Shown here in pieces: positions 8,975 to 17,078 of a stretch of 36,359 bases of DNA. The stretch lies in assembly GCA_031257915.1 (NCBI GenBank), contig JAIRNR010000077.1:1-36359 (forward strand). Direction: 5' to 3'. The stretch is from Bacteroidales bacterium. GTDB lineage: Bacteria; Bacteroidota; Bacteroidia; Bacteroidales; P3. Both the position numbers and the translations under genes were made by a program. Each line of letters opens with the position of its first letter. Positions within the stretch are counted from its first letter, which is position 1. The notes under the pieces were generated by a model. The model had not been told where the DNA came from, did no database searches, and saw nothing but the letters and a program-made list of their open reading frames with translations.

Positions 8975-8991
8975 AAAAAATACTACCTTTG
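8960..8991 (+). promoter_or_regulatory. Bacteroidetes-type promoter of tRNA-Glu and rpsT
   Basis: TTTG at 8960-8963 and TACCTTTG at 8984-8991 are separated by exactly 20 bp. The expected start is about 5-8 nt downstream, roughly 17 nt before the mature tRNA 5' end. It physically overlaps the divergent fabB promoter. Confidence 0.8.
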
Positions 8992-9014
8992 CAATCCCTT
9001 TGCGGGAAATATAT

Positions 9015-9090
9015 GGTCCGTTCGTCTAGTCTGGCCTAGGACGTCAGGTTTTCATCCTGGAGATCAGGGGTTCGAATCCCCTACGGACTA
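9015..9090 (+). tRNA. tRNA-Glu (anticodon TTC)
   Basis: A 76-nt cloverleaf. The acceptor stem is GGTCCGT (9015-9021) with ACGGACT (9083-9089) and discriminator A9090; the first pair is G-U. The D arm contains GTCTAG. The anticodon stem CAGG/CCTG encloses the loop TTTTCAT, giving anticodon TTC. The T arm is AGGGG TTCGAAT CCCCT. CCA is not encoded. It resembles bacterial tRNA-Glu closely in T and D arms. rpsT begins 21 nt later, so the tRNA is probably cut out of a shared transcript. Confidence 0.95.
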
Positions 9091-9110
9091 CAAGAAGAGT
9101 TAACAAAATT

Positions 9111-9368
9111 ATGGCAAATCATAAATCATCTAAAAAACGCATCCGCTCCAACGAAACCAAGAGAGAGCATAACCGCTACTACGCAAAAACCATGCGCAAC
9201 TCACTTCGCGATTTTCGTGCTTTAACAAATAAAGAGGAAGCGGCGAGCAAAATGAATTCACTTGTTTCTGCGATAGACAAACTTGCAAAGCGTGGTATTA
9301 TCCACAAAAACAAGGCAGGTAATCTCAAAAGTGAAGTTATGTTGCAGGTAAACAGATTAAGTGCGTAA
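9111..9368 (+). CDS. rpsT: 30S ribosomal protein S20
   Basis: The 85-residue basic protein begins MANHKSSKKRIRSNETKREHN and ends with the family pattern KRGIIHKNKAGNLKS, matching S20 in length and motifs along the whole sequence. S20 binds 16S rRNA early in 30S assembly. There is no separate promoter in the 20 nt between the tRNA and this gene; the two appear to share the promoter at 8960-8991, an arrangement common in Bacteroidetes. Confidence 0.97.
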   Translation: MANHKSSKKRIRSNETKREHNRYYAKTMRNSLRDFRALTNKEEAASKMNSLVSAIDKLAKRGIIHKNKAGNLKSEVMLQVNRLSA

Positions 9369-9404
9369 TAGCAAAAAAGCGAAGTTACAGTTCCCGCTAT
9401 TGCG
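9364..9404. terminator. Possible bidirectional terminator hairpin
   Basis: CGTAATAGC (9364-9372) can pair with GCTATTGCG (9396-9404), nine pairs including one G-U, around a 23-nt loop. The arms contain the stop codons of both convergent genes (rpsT and the LuxR regulator). There is no strong T-run after either arm and the loop is long, so the call is weak. Confidence 0.25.
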
Positions 9405-9981
9405 AAATCAGATTATTAAATACTGCGTAAATAGTTAAACCGGAAATGGTCTTAATGCCTGTTTTGCGGGTAATATTTTTGCGGTGAGAAATAACAGTGT
9501 GTACGGATATGGAACATTTGTCGGCAATTTCTTTGTTCGTTAATCCGTTTGCTACTGCTGCAAGAATTTCTTTCTCGCGCTCGGATAATTCAGCAACATC
9601 TTCATTCGCTTCATCAAGATTTTTATCCTTTTCCTGAATTATTTTTTGCAGATTCTTTACTGCCTGCGCCTCGTTGTTGTAGATATTGAATATGCCGTCG
9701 AAACTGCTAACCGTTTCGGTATCCGCATAGCCGTAAAGAATAGCGATGATGGATATTTCTGCGTAGTCGGCAAAAAGCGTTTTTGCAGAAAATTGTTTAT
9801 AGGGATGTATAATTGCGGGATTTACAAGCAGGGCGTCAAAATGTTGTCCGTCATGTCCGCTTTTAAACGATGGAAAATCGTGATATGCGGATATTACGTT
9901 AAATAATCCTGTATCTTCAAGTATCTTTTTTATTCCTGTTTTTACAATGGGGGATGGCTCAATAATAATAATGCGTGTCAT
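9397..9981 (-). CDS. LuxR-type regulator with degenerate receiver domain
   Basis: 194 residues. The N-terminal part (1-120) has a receiver-like fold pattern (opening IIIIEPSPIVKTGI), but the phospho-acceptor position after the third strand is Asn54 (DALLVNPA) instead of Asp, and the usual acidic pair near residue 8 is only Glu-Pro. Residues about 128-190 are a LuxR/GerE helix-turn-helix (LSEREKEILAAVANGLTNKEIADKCSIS split by a linker from HTVISHRKNI). It overlaps the end of the upstream hemerythrin gene by 4 bp. I infer a DNA-binding regulator not controlled by classical phosphorylation but possibly by the hemerythrin partner. The pairing is recurrent in Bacteroidetes; the signal is not visible in the sequence. 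Confidence 0.85.
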   Translation of the reverse strand: MTRIIIIEPSPIVKTGIKKILEDTGLFNVISAYHDFPSFKSGHDGQHFDALLVNPAIIHPYKQFSAKTLFADYAEISIIAILYGYADTETVSSFDGIFNIYNNEAQAVKNLQKIIQEKDKNLDEANEDVAELSEREKEILAAVANGLTNKEIADKCSISVHTVISHRKNITRKTGIKTISGLTIYAVFNNLISQ

Positions 9982-10673
9982 TTTTTAGCGGTGTTTTCAA
10001 TTCGTTCAACAACAGAAATTAAAATTTTATCCTCAAGCAGAGTGTGTTTACTTAAATCATCCTCAAATAAAAATAAATCAATAAGTATATCGCGCCATTT
10101 TTCTATTGTACATTCGGGCGGCAAATACTTTATTATAATATTTTTCAAATCTTCAAGTGCCGCATCAATATTGCTGTGATTATCTTCATACTGTTTTATA
10201 TTATAATCAGTCGGCTTATCGCCGTTCAACAGCGCGGATATGTAGGGAAATACAATTTTTTCTTCGTAATTAAAATGAGTTATTACTTCCCGCATATATT
10301 TTTCGCAAAATTCCGTAACTACTTTTATATGTTTTGTGCAGCAACTCTTGATTGATTGCAGTATCCTGTCCGTAATTTTCGGTATTCTGTGTTCAAGATA
10401 ATCAGTGTGTGAATTACGCAGATATTTAAGCAAATCCTTTAACGATATTTGGGACAGTATATCGCTGTCGGGCATATATTTATCAAAGGTGTAAAGATTA
10501 CACACAAGTAGAAAAAAATCAGTGGAAATTCCGTGCTTCTCACACGCATTTTTAACCGTTGTTTCACCCATTCCGATTTCAATACCGAAAAGGGGGAAAA
10601 CATAAAGAAGCCTGCAATTGGTCAGTATCAGGTCGGCTAATTTCATTTTTCCCGAAAATAAAGAATGATTCAT
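9978..10673 (-). CDS. Hemerythrin-like (HHE) protein, Ric/YtfE/ScdA type
   Basis: With the ATG at 10673 the protein has 231 residues. The N-terminal 60 residues contain an ScdA_N-like segment (CEKHGIS, 44-50). The rest is an HHE four-helix bundle with a set of likely di-iron ligands: His89, His133 with Glu137/138 (HFNYEE), His166 (DNHSN) and His210 with Glu214 (HTLLED). Such proteins bind a non-haem di-iron centre and handle O2, NO or iron-sulfur repair in the cytosol. An ATG at 10721 would add 16 residues, but a TATATTTG box lies at 10701-10694 within that extension. It overlaps the LuxR gene by 4 bp, so the two are co-expressed. Sensor versus repair role is undecided. Confidence 0.85.
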   Translation of the reverse strand: MNHSLFSGKMKLADLILTNCRLLYVFPLFGIEIGMGETTVKNACEKHGISTDFFLLVCNLYTFDKYMPDSDILSQISLKDLLKYLRNSHTDYLEHRIPKITDRILQSIKSCCTKHIKVVTEFCEKYMREVITHFNYEEKIVFPYISALLNGDKPTDYNIKQYEDNHSNIDAALEDLKNIIIKYLPPECTIEKWRDILIDLFLFEDDLSKHTLLEDKILISVVERIENTAKK

Positions 10674-10693
10674 ATTTATATCATTGTTTTCGG

Positions 10694-10701
10694 CAAATAT
10701 A
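10694..10701 (-). promoter_or_regulatory. Candidate -7 box for the hemerythrin-LuxR operon
   Basis: TATATTTG on the minus strand fits TAnnTTTG and lies about 20 nt before the ATG at 10673. No TTTG is found at the expected -33 distance, so this may be a weak or activator-dependent promoter. Confidence 0.4.
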
Positions 10702-10829
10702 CGGAATATTGCTAATCTCATCGCGGTTATAAATCGGCAAAATTTCTAATTGCCACAAAATCAACAAATTTATTCTTAAATGCTGTAAAATGGAAAACTT
10801 ATTCGTTATACAATAAAACGAACTTAACA

Positions 10830-11774
10830 ATGAAACACCTGTTATTAATTCTGATTACAATTCTGCTGTGTCGAGCAAATGCGCAGCCATTTACTGCAAC
10901 TGTTACAGACGAGGAAACCGATTATCGTTGCTCACTGATGAACAAAACAACCGACAAATTTGCTTTCTCGGTATCCACAATTCAGCAATGGTTATCAATA
11001 GAGAAAAATCCAAACACTTATATTCTTAATGCGGAATATCGCCCTGTAAAGCAATTTGGTATCAACACTCATATATCATCGCTTAATATGGGATTTTCAC
11101 GCGACTTGTCGTGGTTTGTTAAACCCACAACAACATTGCAGGTTGCAGAAAATATTTTTTTACAGACAAATATTGCTTATGGCGGGATGTACCGGCATTT
11201 TTCAATGAATTATGATGAAGTGATAACCGAGCATCCTGCGTATCCGAATGTTGTAAGGGACTACGGTTATTTTCATTATGCGGGTGCAGGATTCGGCGTA
11301 GAATTTTCCGATGGAAAACATTATTTTCTTTGCAGTACGCAAGGGTTTTTAATGCTTAATAACCGCAATATAAGTACATCTGCTATCAAAGAATATCAAA
11401 TAAATACACTTCTGAAATATCGCCTGATAATGCCTTCTGCGGCATTAACGTTTTCTTTTCGCCATAAGTATGATTTCTACATTAAAAACAATAATCTTTT
11501 TATTTCAGCCACTTTGGAAAAGAAGTGGTTTGATTTTTCCGTCGGCAGTTATTACGGAATAAAAACACGATTATTTTCACCTGTGGCAGGCGTTGATTTT
11601 ACCCTGAAAAATATAGGACTTGCCATTGGTTATAAAGTTATAGTTCCGCTGTCCGTTGTGAGGGGCAGCACAACTTGTGCCGGACTTGTGAATTACTTCA
11701 CGGTTTCGTATTTGCTAATGCCCAAAGCAGCAACGGTAAAGAAAGCAGAAGTGGAAGACAGTGAAACGGATTGA
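10830..11774 (+). CDS. Outer-membrane beta-barrel protein, PorP/SprF-like
   Basis: 314 residues with a signal peptide (cleavage after CRANAQ). The mature part is rich in alternating aromatic/hydrophobic strands and Gly-Tyr turns, as in an outer-membrane barrel: for example YFHYAGAGFGVEF, then PSAALTFSFRHKYDFY, KKWFDFSVGSYYG, GLAIGYKVIVP and a final NYFTVSYLL strand. This order of strands resembles the PorP/SprF family that accompanies type IX secreted adhesins, though the typical N-terminal FNPLYxNPAYAG motif is not seen. It is the first gene of a three-gene run (23-nt and 31-nt gaps). The next gene ends in a CHU_C-like domain, which supports the PorP/SprF reading because that signal type is served by PorP/SprF-like partners. 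No clear TAnnTTTG promoter was found upstream. A generic barrel protein is the alternative. Confidence 0.55.
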   Translation: MKHLLLILITILLCRANAQPFTATVTDEETDYRCSLMNKTTDKFAFSVSTIQQWLSIEKNPNTYILNAEYRPVKQFGINTHISSLNMGFSRDLSWFVKPTTTLQVAENIFLQTNIAYGGMYRHFSMNYDEVITEHPAYPNVVRDYGYFHYAGAGFGVEFSDGKHYFLCSTQGFLMLNNRNISTSAIKEYQINTLLKYRLIMPSAALTFSFRHKYDFYIKNNNLFISATLEKKWFDFSVGSYYGIKTRLFSPVAGVDFTLKNIGLAIGYKVIVPLSVVRGSTTCAGLVNYFTVSYLLMPKAATVKKAEVEDSETD

Positions 11775-11797
11775 ATAAGCAATAATACAAATAAAGT

Positions 11798-12775
11798 ATG
11801 AGATACAATATAATGTTTTACAGTTCTATTTTGTTGATTTTATCAATAAAAACAACAGATAGTTTATATGCTCAAAACGGCGCATTTTGGGCTAATTTTG
11901 CAACTACTGCCGCCGATGGTGATGATTTCTTAGTTTATTCTCATCGTAATGCAAATATGTCGGGCGGTTTTCATCAAACAAAAAAGAATATCCGCCCCGC
12001 ATTTCCCGACACGATTATTTCCGATATAAATCCGTTATCTGTTTATGATGTAACGCAGATATATATGCGCAAATATGCCGCCCCCTGTTCTTTTACGCAG
12101 GAATACATTACGCAGAGCGGATTTTACAGGTACCGTTATTATTCTGCTTATGGCAATAAACTTTTGACCGACAGCGTTTATTTTGTTGTTTCAACTGCGG
12201 ATACGATTATTATTGAACCGCCGGTTGATACGGCTATTGTCAATCCGCCGGTTGATACGTCAGCAATCGTTCCGCCGGTTGATACGTCAGCAATCATCCC
12301 GCCGGTTGATACGTCAGCAATCGTCCCGCCGGTTGATACGTCAGCAATTATTCCGCCGGTTGATACGTCAGCAATCGTCCCGCCGGTTGACACGTCAGCA
12401 ATTATTCCGCCGGTTGATACGTCAGCAATTATCCCGCCGGTTGACACGTCAGCAATCATCCCGCCTGCCGACACAATAATTTCAGATTCGGATACGGCAG
12501 ATGCAAGAGCGTTTAAGATAGTGAATTTAATAGTGGTTGACGAATATGAATTGACGTATTTGAAAGTAATAAATCTTGACCATTTTACAAATGTGGAATT
12601 GCGGGTATTTTCTTCTCGCGGTGAGCAGATTTATTATACGAAAGATTATCGCAACGAATTGAATATGAAACCATTTAGAGATGGCACGTATTACTATTTT
12701 ATTAGCGGAGTTGATAAGGATAATTACAAGTATCAGACAGGAAAAGGATTTGTTCAACTGTATCATAAACTATAA
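11798..12775 (+). CDS. Secreted protein with Pro-rich 9-residue repeats and CHU_C-like (type B T9SS) C-terminal domain
   Basis: 325 residues. A signal peptide ends near SLYAQ. Residues about 27-130 may be an Ig/PKD-like domain (QSGFYRYRYYSAYG). Residues about 141-226 are nine full copies and one partial copy of PPVDTSAI(I/V). The last 80 residues match the gliding-motility-associated C-terminal domain: NVELRVFSSRGEQIYY, then an aromatic-Arg/Asn stretch, PFRDGTYYYFI and a last strand KGFVQLYHK. In Bacteroidetes that domain directs proteins through the type IX secretion system and stays on the surface. The repeat gives an extended, rigid spacer. The position between a PorP/SprF-like barrel and a giant repeat protein suggests a surface complex. 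The usual NGDGxND opening of CHU_C is not seen, so secretion by T9SS is likely but not certain. Confidence 0.65.
   Translation: MRYNIMFYSSILLILSIKTTDSLYAQNGAFWANFATTAADGDDFLVYSHRNANMSGGFHQTKKNIRPAFPDTIISDINPLSVYDVTQIYMRKYAAPCSFTQEYITQSGFYRYRYYSAYGNKLLTDSVYFVVSTADTIIIEPPVDTAIVNPPVDTSAIVPPVDTSAIIPPVDTSAIVPPVDTSAIIPPVDTSAIVPPVDTSAIIPPVDTSAIIPPVDTSAIIPPADTIISDSDTADARAFKIVNLIVVDEYELTYLKVINLDHFTNVELRVFSSRGEQIYYTKDYRNELNMKPFRDGTYYYFISGVDKDNYKYQTGKGFVQLYHKL
12218..12475 (+). repeat. 27-bp coding tandem repeat (PPVDTSAI-I/V)
   Basis: Units start at 12218, 12245, 12272, 12299, 12326, 12353, 12380, 12407 and 12434, with a partial unit at 12461. The core CCGCCGGTTGATACGTCAGC is almost invariant at DNA level; only the last two codons (ATC/ATT, GTC/ATC) and GAT/GAC vary. 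The first unit is the most diverged. High DNA identity points to recent slippage or recombination. The repeat is GC-rich relative to its surroundings. Confidence 0.95.
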
Positions 12776-12806
12776 TTGAAAAATAAAATTATAAAACAAA
12801 AATATT

Positions 12807-15800
12807 ATGAAGTATCTTATTAAGTATCTAAAATTTACATTTATTCTTGCAGGCGTAATGCTTGCCGCATTTTCACTTATTGCAGGTGTGCTGCTCCTGA
12901 TTTTTATCATGTCAGACACCGTAAAGGCAAATAATTTATCTCCAAACATGGTGTATCAGGCAGTTTTGCGCGACAGGGACGGCTTTATTGAGAGCGGCAA
13001 AACAGCAACGGTTGTGTTGTCTATTTATGATGATGACAAAATTATTTTTTCCGAAAGACACGTGATTACTTCGGATTCTCTCGGACACGTGCAGTTGTCG
13101 CTTGGAGCGGGCGAACTTTTTTCAGGAAATTTTGAAAGTATAAAGTGGGGAGACAATTTGTTTCTCGGACTTAATGTTGATGGAAATATTTACGCTCCGA
13201 CACCTCTGCTTGCAGTCCCAAAGGCGTGGCATTCGGTTATTTCAAATACTGCAAACAAACTTGCAGGGAAAATTTTTGCCGATACTTTATCCGGTGAAAA
13301 TATTTTTTGGAGTTCAAAAAAAATAGCATCTCTTTTTGACAGTGTTTATACTTGCAACGGCATAACGTCCGACAGTCTTTTTATCTATGGCAACCTGCTT
13401 GACGGTTTACGCGCCGAACGTCTTGAACGTATAAATGAGGATTTACGAATATGGGACAGCATTGCACATCATAAAGACGGACAGTTGATGCTGGGAAGGA
13501 TATTGCGTGACAGCGTAATTGCGGGCGAACAATTGATAATAGAGCGATTGCATGACAGTATAATTGCAAGCGAACAATTGATAATAGAGCGATTACATGA
13601 CAGCATAATTGCGGGCGAACAATTGATAATAGAGCGATTGCGTGACAGTATGATTGCGGGCGAACAATTGATAATAGAGCGATTGCGTGACAGTATGATT
13701 GCGAGTGAACAATTGATAATAGAGCGATTGCGTGACAGTATGATTGTAAGCGAACAATTGATAATAGAGCGATTGCATGACAGCATAATTGCAAGCGAAC
13801 AATTGATAATAGAGCGATTGCATGACAGCATAATTGCGAGTGAACAGTTAATAATAGAGCGATTGCATGACAGTATAATTGTAAGCGAACAGTCAATAGT
13901 TGAGCGATTGCATGACAGTATAATTGTAAGCGAACAGTCAATAGTAGAGCGACTGCATGACAGTATAGTTGCAAGCGAACATTTAATTATGGAACGACTG
14001 TATGACAGCATTTTTGTTGTAAATAATAATACCATGCAAGAGATTGTTAACAGACAAGTAGCCGACAGCAACCTGCTTAACAGTTTACGCACTGAACGTC
14101 TTGAACGTATAAATGAAGATTTACGAATATGGGACAGCATTGCACATCATAAAAACGGACAGTTAATGCTGGAAAGGATATTGCGTGACAGCGTAATTGT
14201 AAACGAACAGTCAATAGTAGAGCGACTGCATGACAGCATAATTGCAAGCGAACAGTCAATAATAGAGCGATTGCATGACAGCATAATTGCAAGCGAACAG
14301 TTAATGATGGAACGACTGTATGACAGCATTTTTGTTGTAAATAATAATACCATGCAAGAGATTGTTAACAGACAAGTAGCCGACAGCAACTTTCTCGACA
14401 GTTTACGCACTGAACGTCTTGAACGTATAAATGAAGATTTACGAATATGGGACAGCATTGCACAGCATAAAAACGAACAGTCAATAATAGAGCGACTGCA
14501 TGACAGTATAATTGCAAACGAACAGTCAATAATAGAGCGATTACATGACAGCATAATTGCAAGCGAACAGTCAATAATAGAGCGATTGCATGACAGCATA
14601 ATTGCAAACGAACAGTCAATAATAGAGCGATTGCATGACAGTATAATTACAATAGAACAGTCAATAATGGAACACCTGCATGACAGCATTTTTGTTGTAA
14701 ATAATAATATCCTGCAAGAGATTATCGACATGCGGATAGCCGACAGCAACCTGCTTGACAGTTTACGCGCCGAACGTCTTGAAAGGATAAATGAAGACAG
14801 CAGTGTACGCTATGATCTTACGGAGGCAGTAATGGCTGTTACACCACTTCAAACATATTCCGGAAGATTTACGATTGCCGACGTGTTTAATTCAAAATAT
14901 GCAACAAAAGCGGTTAGAGCAAATCCGAGAAAACCGTTTATAGACTTTACTAACGGCACAGCACCGTTTTTTAACAAAATAAAGAACAGTGCCAAAACAA
15001 CTTCTCTGTATGGAAAAGTAATTGTGTCGCTTGGACAGGACAGTAAAGACGATGAGGGAAACTATCGGATACTTTTACCGGGATCGTCAATAAATAATAA
15101 TGCAAGACTGTTTTTTGAAAATGTAAATCTGTCTAATCGCGGATATATGTACGATGTTTTTAAGCAGAGCAGCAATATCGGTTATGTTGTTTATGAGTTT
15201 TTTCTTTACTGCGATACGAGTATGAGTGTACCGGCAGTAACATTTTTCCGCAAAGGGAAAACATTAGAGACAAATCTTGTCGGCTTATGCGACAAATATA
15301 AACTTACAAAACGTTTACCCGACGATATTTGGATATGTGCGGGAACAGATACGACAAACTTAATGCCTGAGATTACTCCGGTAATGAGCGGTGGCGGGGA
15401 TTTTAGATATATATGGTATAACAGCGAAACGGTAAAAAACGGTTTATACTTGAAAGACGAACTTAATAATTCCTCATATCGCCCTGCGGCAAAATCGGAT
15501 ACTCTGTATTTAGAGGCTATCGGAAATAATGCCATGTGTTTAGAGAGAGATACCATTATTATAAACGTAGAACGTTCGGTAATACCGAATAAAACAAATC
15601 AACAATTCCTGAATAACAATTTGTTTGTGTCGCAGGATGGAATGGAATCGACGGCGGGTTCCGACGGTATTATTTCAAATACTTATTGTGAGAGTTATGA
15701 TAGAATTTGTCTGAATTTATCAACATACGATATTCCTGATATAAATGAATTTAACAATGATAACTATTTTACATTTAAATGGAGTGACCAACCTTTATCT

Positions 15801-17027
15801 TTCACCGATATAGAGCAAAACAGAGATTGTTTTTGGCTTGGAAAAGATACTCTGATAACATTTGCATTATCAACTCCTGCAAAAGAGCATTGCCCGACAG
15901 CAACAGTTATAATAGATTTAAAAAGAGAAAAACAGATGGATATTAAAACACCAAACGATACGAATATATGCGAAAGTGACGGCACATATATAGATCTTGT
16001 TCCTGAATTTGACGGCTATACATTTATAACCGACCCTCGCAGCAATCTTGCGAATACTATTTATGAAGTAAGAGACAACGGGGACGGAACATACTCTGAT
16101 GTAGCGGCAATTTTTAAAAACGGACTTGGGTCGGATATTGTAAAGATAACAAACACTTCAAAAATATACAGACTGAGGTATGGATTTTCGGGTGAAAGCG
16201 GCTATTGCAATTCACATGATGAAAAAATCGTAAAGATAAATGTAACGCCAAAACCGATATTAAATCTTTTTGTCAGTGATACTGTTTATACTTCGGATAC
16301 TTTTTGCATTCCACCGCCGCTAAACAATATTGAAGGGCATTTCAGTCTGATATACGGTAACAATTTTTATGCAAATAATTTCGGCAGTTTGTTTTTTACA
16401 GTATATTCACGTCCCGACAATTCTACAAGCGATTATTCAAATGTCAATACCCGTATATTCGGAGATACTAAAGATATTCAAATGCTTGATATTCCTGTAA
16501 TGATTAGAAATGCGCCTTATTTCTATTATCAGAGAATGAAAAAATTCAGCATTGCCGTTATAGGGAAAGGTGCCTGTGCAGGCATTGCCAAGTATTCGGA
16601 TACTGTCACTGTTATAAAGAAAGATACCGGATTTATTTATCCTGAGATTCAGGCACCGTCAATATCTCTTAATGAAACATATAAAGAAATTAACTGCAAT
16701 AACAACGAATCATTTACATTTACCGCTAATGGAACGGAAACATTGCCCGAAGGGAGTGTTTATCTTTGGTTTACACCGGAGAATAGTACTTCCTCAGGTG
16801 CTTATATGTTTAGTGATATTATGATAAAGGAGATAAAAGACGGTACATTCAAGAGTCATACAATACATGTTAATTCTACTTCAAATACGATGTATCCGTC
16901 TTGCGGGGATATGGATTTACCTCAAAGATATAATTATTTTTGTGTCTTTATTCCGCGTGGTTGCGGCGACACTTATGTACAATTCCATTATGCCGTATCC
17001 GTAAAGGGAAAACGGATTATGGAGTGA
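12807..17027 (+). CDS. Giant surface protein with 15-residue-repeat coiled-coil stalk and Ig-like domains
   Basis: 1406 residues. A long hydrophobic N-terminus (about 8-36) ends in VKANN, a plausible signal peptidase site. Residues about 40-150 match a domain found at the start of many Bacteroidetes secreted proteins (MVYQAVLRDRDG, GNFESIKWG, LLAVPKAWHS). Residues about 200-670 are the repeat stalk: 15-residue units of the type DSIIASEQLIIERLH in three super-units. Residues about 700-1400 look like several Ig/PKD-like modules with spaced cysteines (for example IWICAGTDT, NICESDGTY, EINCNNNES). No type IX C-terminal signal is visible at the end. It is the last gene of the run starting at 10830. 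I infer a filament or adhesin with an elongated stalk; the binding target is unknown. The C-terminus may be anchored by a partner. Confidence 0.7.
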   Translation: MKYLIKYLKFTFILAGVMLAAFSLIAGVLLLIFIMSDTVKANNLSPNMVYQAVLRDRDGFIESGKTATVVLSIYDDDKIIFSERHVITSDSLGHVQLSLGAGELFSGNFESIKWGDNLFLGLNVDGNIYAPTPLLAVPKAWHSVISNTANKLAGKIFADTLSGENIFWSSKKIASLFDSVYTCNGITSDSLFIYGNLLDGLRAERLERINEDLRIWDSIAHHKDGQLMLGRILRDSVIAGEQLIIERLHDSIIASEQLIIERLHDSIIAGEQLIIERLRDSMIAGEQLIIERLRDSMIASEQLIIERLRDSMIVSEQLIIERLHDSIIASEQLIIERLHDSIIASEQLIIERLHDSIIVSEQSIVERLHDSIIVSEQSIVERLHDSIVASEHLIMERLYDSIFVVNNNTMQEIVNRQVADSNLLNSLRTERLERINEDLRIWDSIAHHKNGQLMLERILRDSVIVNEQSIVERLHDSIIASEQSIIERLHDSIIASEQLMMERLYDSIFVVNNNTMQEIVNRQVADSNFLDSLRTERLERINEDLRIWDSIAQHKNEQSIIERLHDSIIANEQSIIERLHDSIIASEQSIIERLHDSIIANEQSIIERLHDSIITIEQSIMEHLHDSIFVVNNNILQEIIDMRIADSNLLDSLRAERLERINEDSSVRYDLTEAVMAVTPLQTYSGRFTIADVFNSKYATKAVRANPRKPFIDFTNGTAPFFNKIKNSAKTTSLYGKVIVSLGQDSKDDEGNYRILLPGSSINNNARLFFENVNLSNRGYMYDVFKQSSNIGYVVYEFFLYCDTSMSVPAVTFFRKGKTLETNLVGLCDKYKLTKRLPDDIWICAGTDTTNLMPEITPVMSGGGDFRYIWYNSETVKNGLYLKDELNNSSYRPAAKSDTLYLEAIGNNAMCLERDTIIINVERSVIPNKTNQQFLNNNLFVSQDGMESTAGSDGIISNTYCESYDRICLNLSTYDIPDINEFNNDNYFTFKWSDQPLSFTDIEQNRDCFWLGKDTLITFALSTPAKEHCPTATVIIDLKREKQMDIKTPNDTNICESDGTYIDLVPEFDGYTFITDPRSNLANTIYEVRDNGDGTYSDVAAIFKNGLGSDIVKITNTSKIYRLRYGFSGESGYCNSHDEKIVKINVTPKPILNLFVSDTVYTSDTFCIPPPLNNIEGHFSLIYGNNFYANNFGSLFFTVYSRPDNSTSDYSNVNTRIFGDTKDIQMLDIPVMIRNAPYFYYQRMKKFSIAVIGKGACAGIAKYSDTVTVIKKDTGFIYPEIQAPSISLNETYKEINCNNNESFTFTANGTETLPEGSVYLWFTPENSTSSGAYMFSDIMIKEIKDGTFKSHTIHVNSTSNTMYPSCGDMDLPQRYNYFCVFIPRGCGDTYVQFHYAVSVKGKRIME
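13407..14793 (+). repeat. Nested repeats: 45-bp units inside three larger super-repeats
   Basis: Each super-unit opens with LRxERLERINED and WDSIAxHK and ends with DSIFVVNNNTMQEI and ADSN. They start at 13407, 14085 and 14403, and a partial fourth copy starts at 14763. Between these near-invariant ends lie 45-bp units: 11 copies from 13509 to 14003, 3 from 14187 to 14321, and 4 from 14502 to 14681. The length difference between super-units 1 and 2 (360 bp) is exactly eight units. The unit count varies while the flanks are kept, as expected from unequal recombination or slippage. Confidence 0.95.
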
Positions 17028-17070
17028 GTAAAGAAAAGGGTTTTCGCCGTATAGATTGATAAATTTTATG

Positions 17071-17078
17071 TAGATTTG
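17071..17078 (+). promoter_or_regulatory. Candidate -7 box for the NCS2 permease
   Basis: TAGATTTG fits TAnnTTTG, with a likely start near 17084 and a leader of about 65 nt. No exact TTTG lies at the -33 distance. The leader shows no purine-riboswitch-like three-way junction that I can recognise. Confidence 0.4.

Noticed and set aside
12178-12479. Frames on both strands over the 27-bp repeat (98 codons each)
   Set aside because: Same repeat artefact: they begin and end with the array, while the 325-codon frame has a signal peptide and a conserved C-terminal domain.
13381-14749. Several long minus-strand frames across the 45-bp repeat region (up to 223 codons)
   Set aside because: They exist because a 45-bp unit that lacks stops in one frame lacks them in every copy. 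Their translations are Cys/Ser/Leu-rich repeats without start context, and the plus-strand frame continues far beyond the repeats on both sides.
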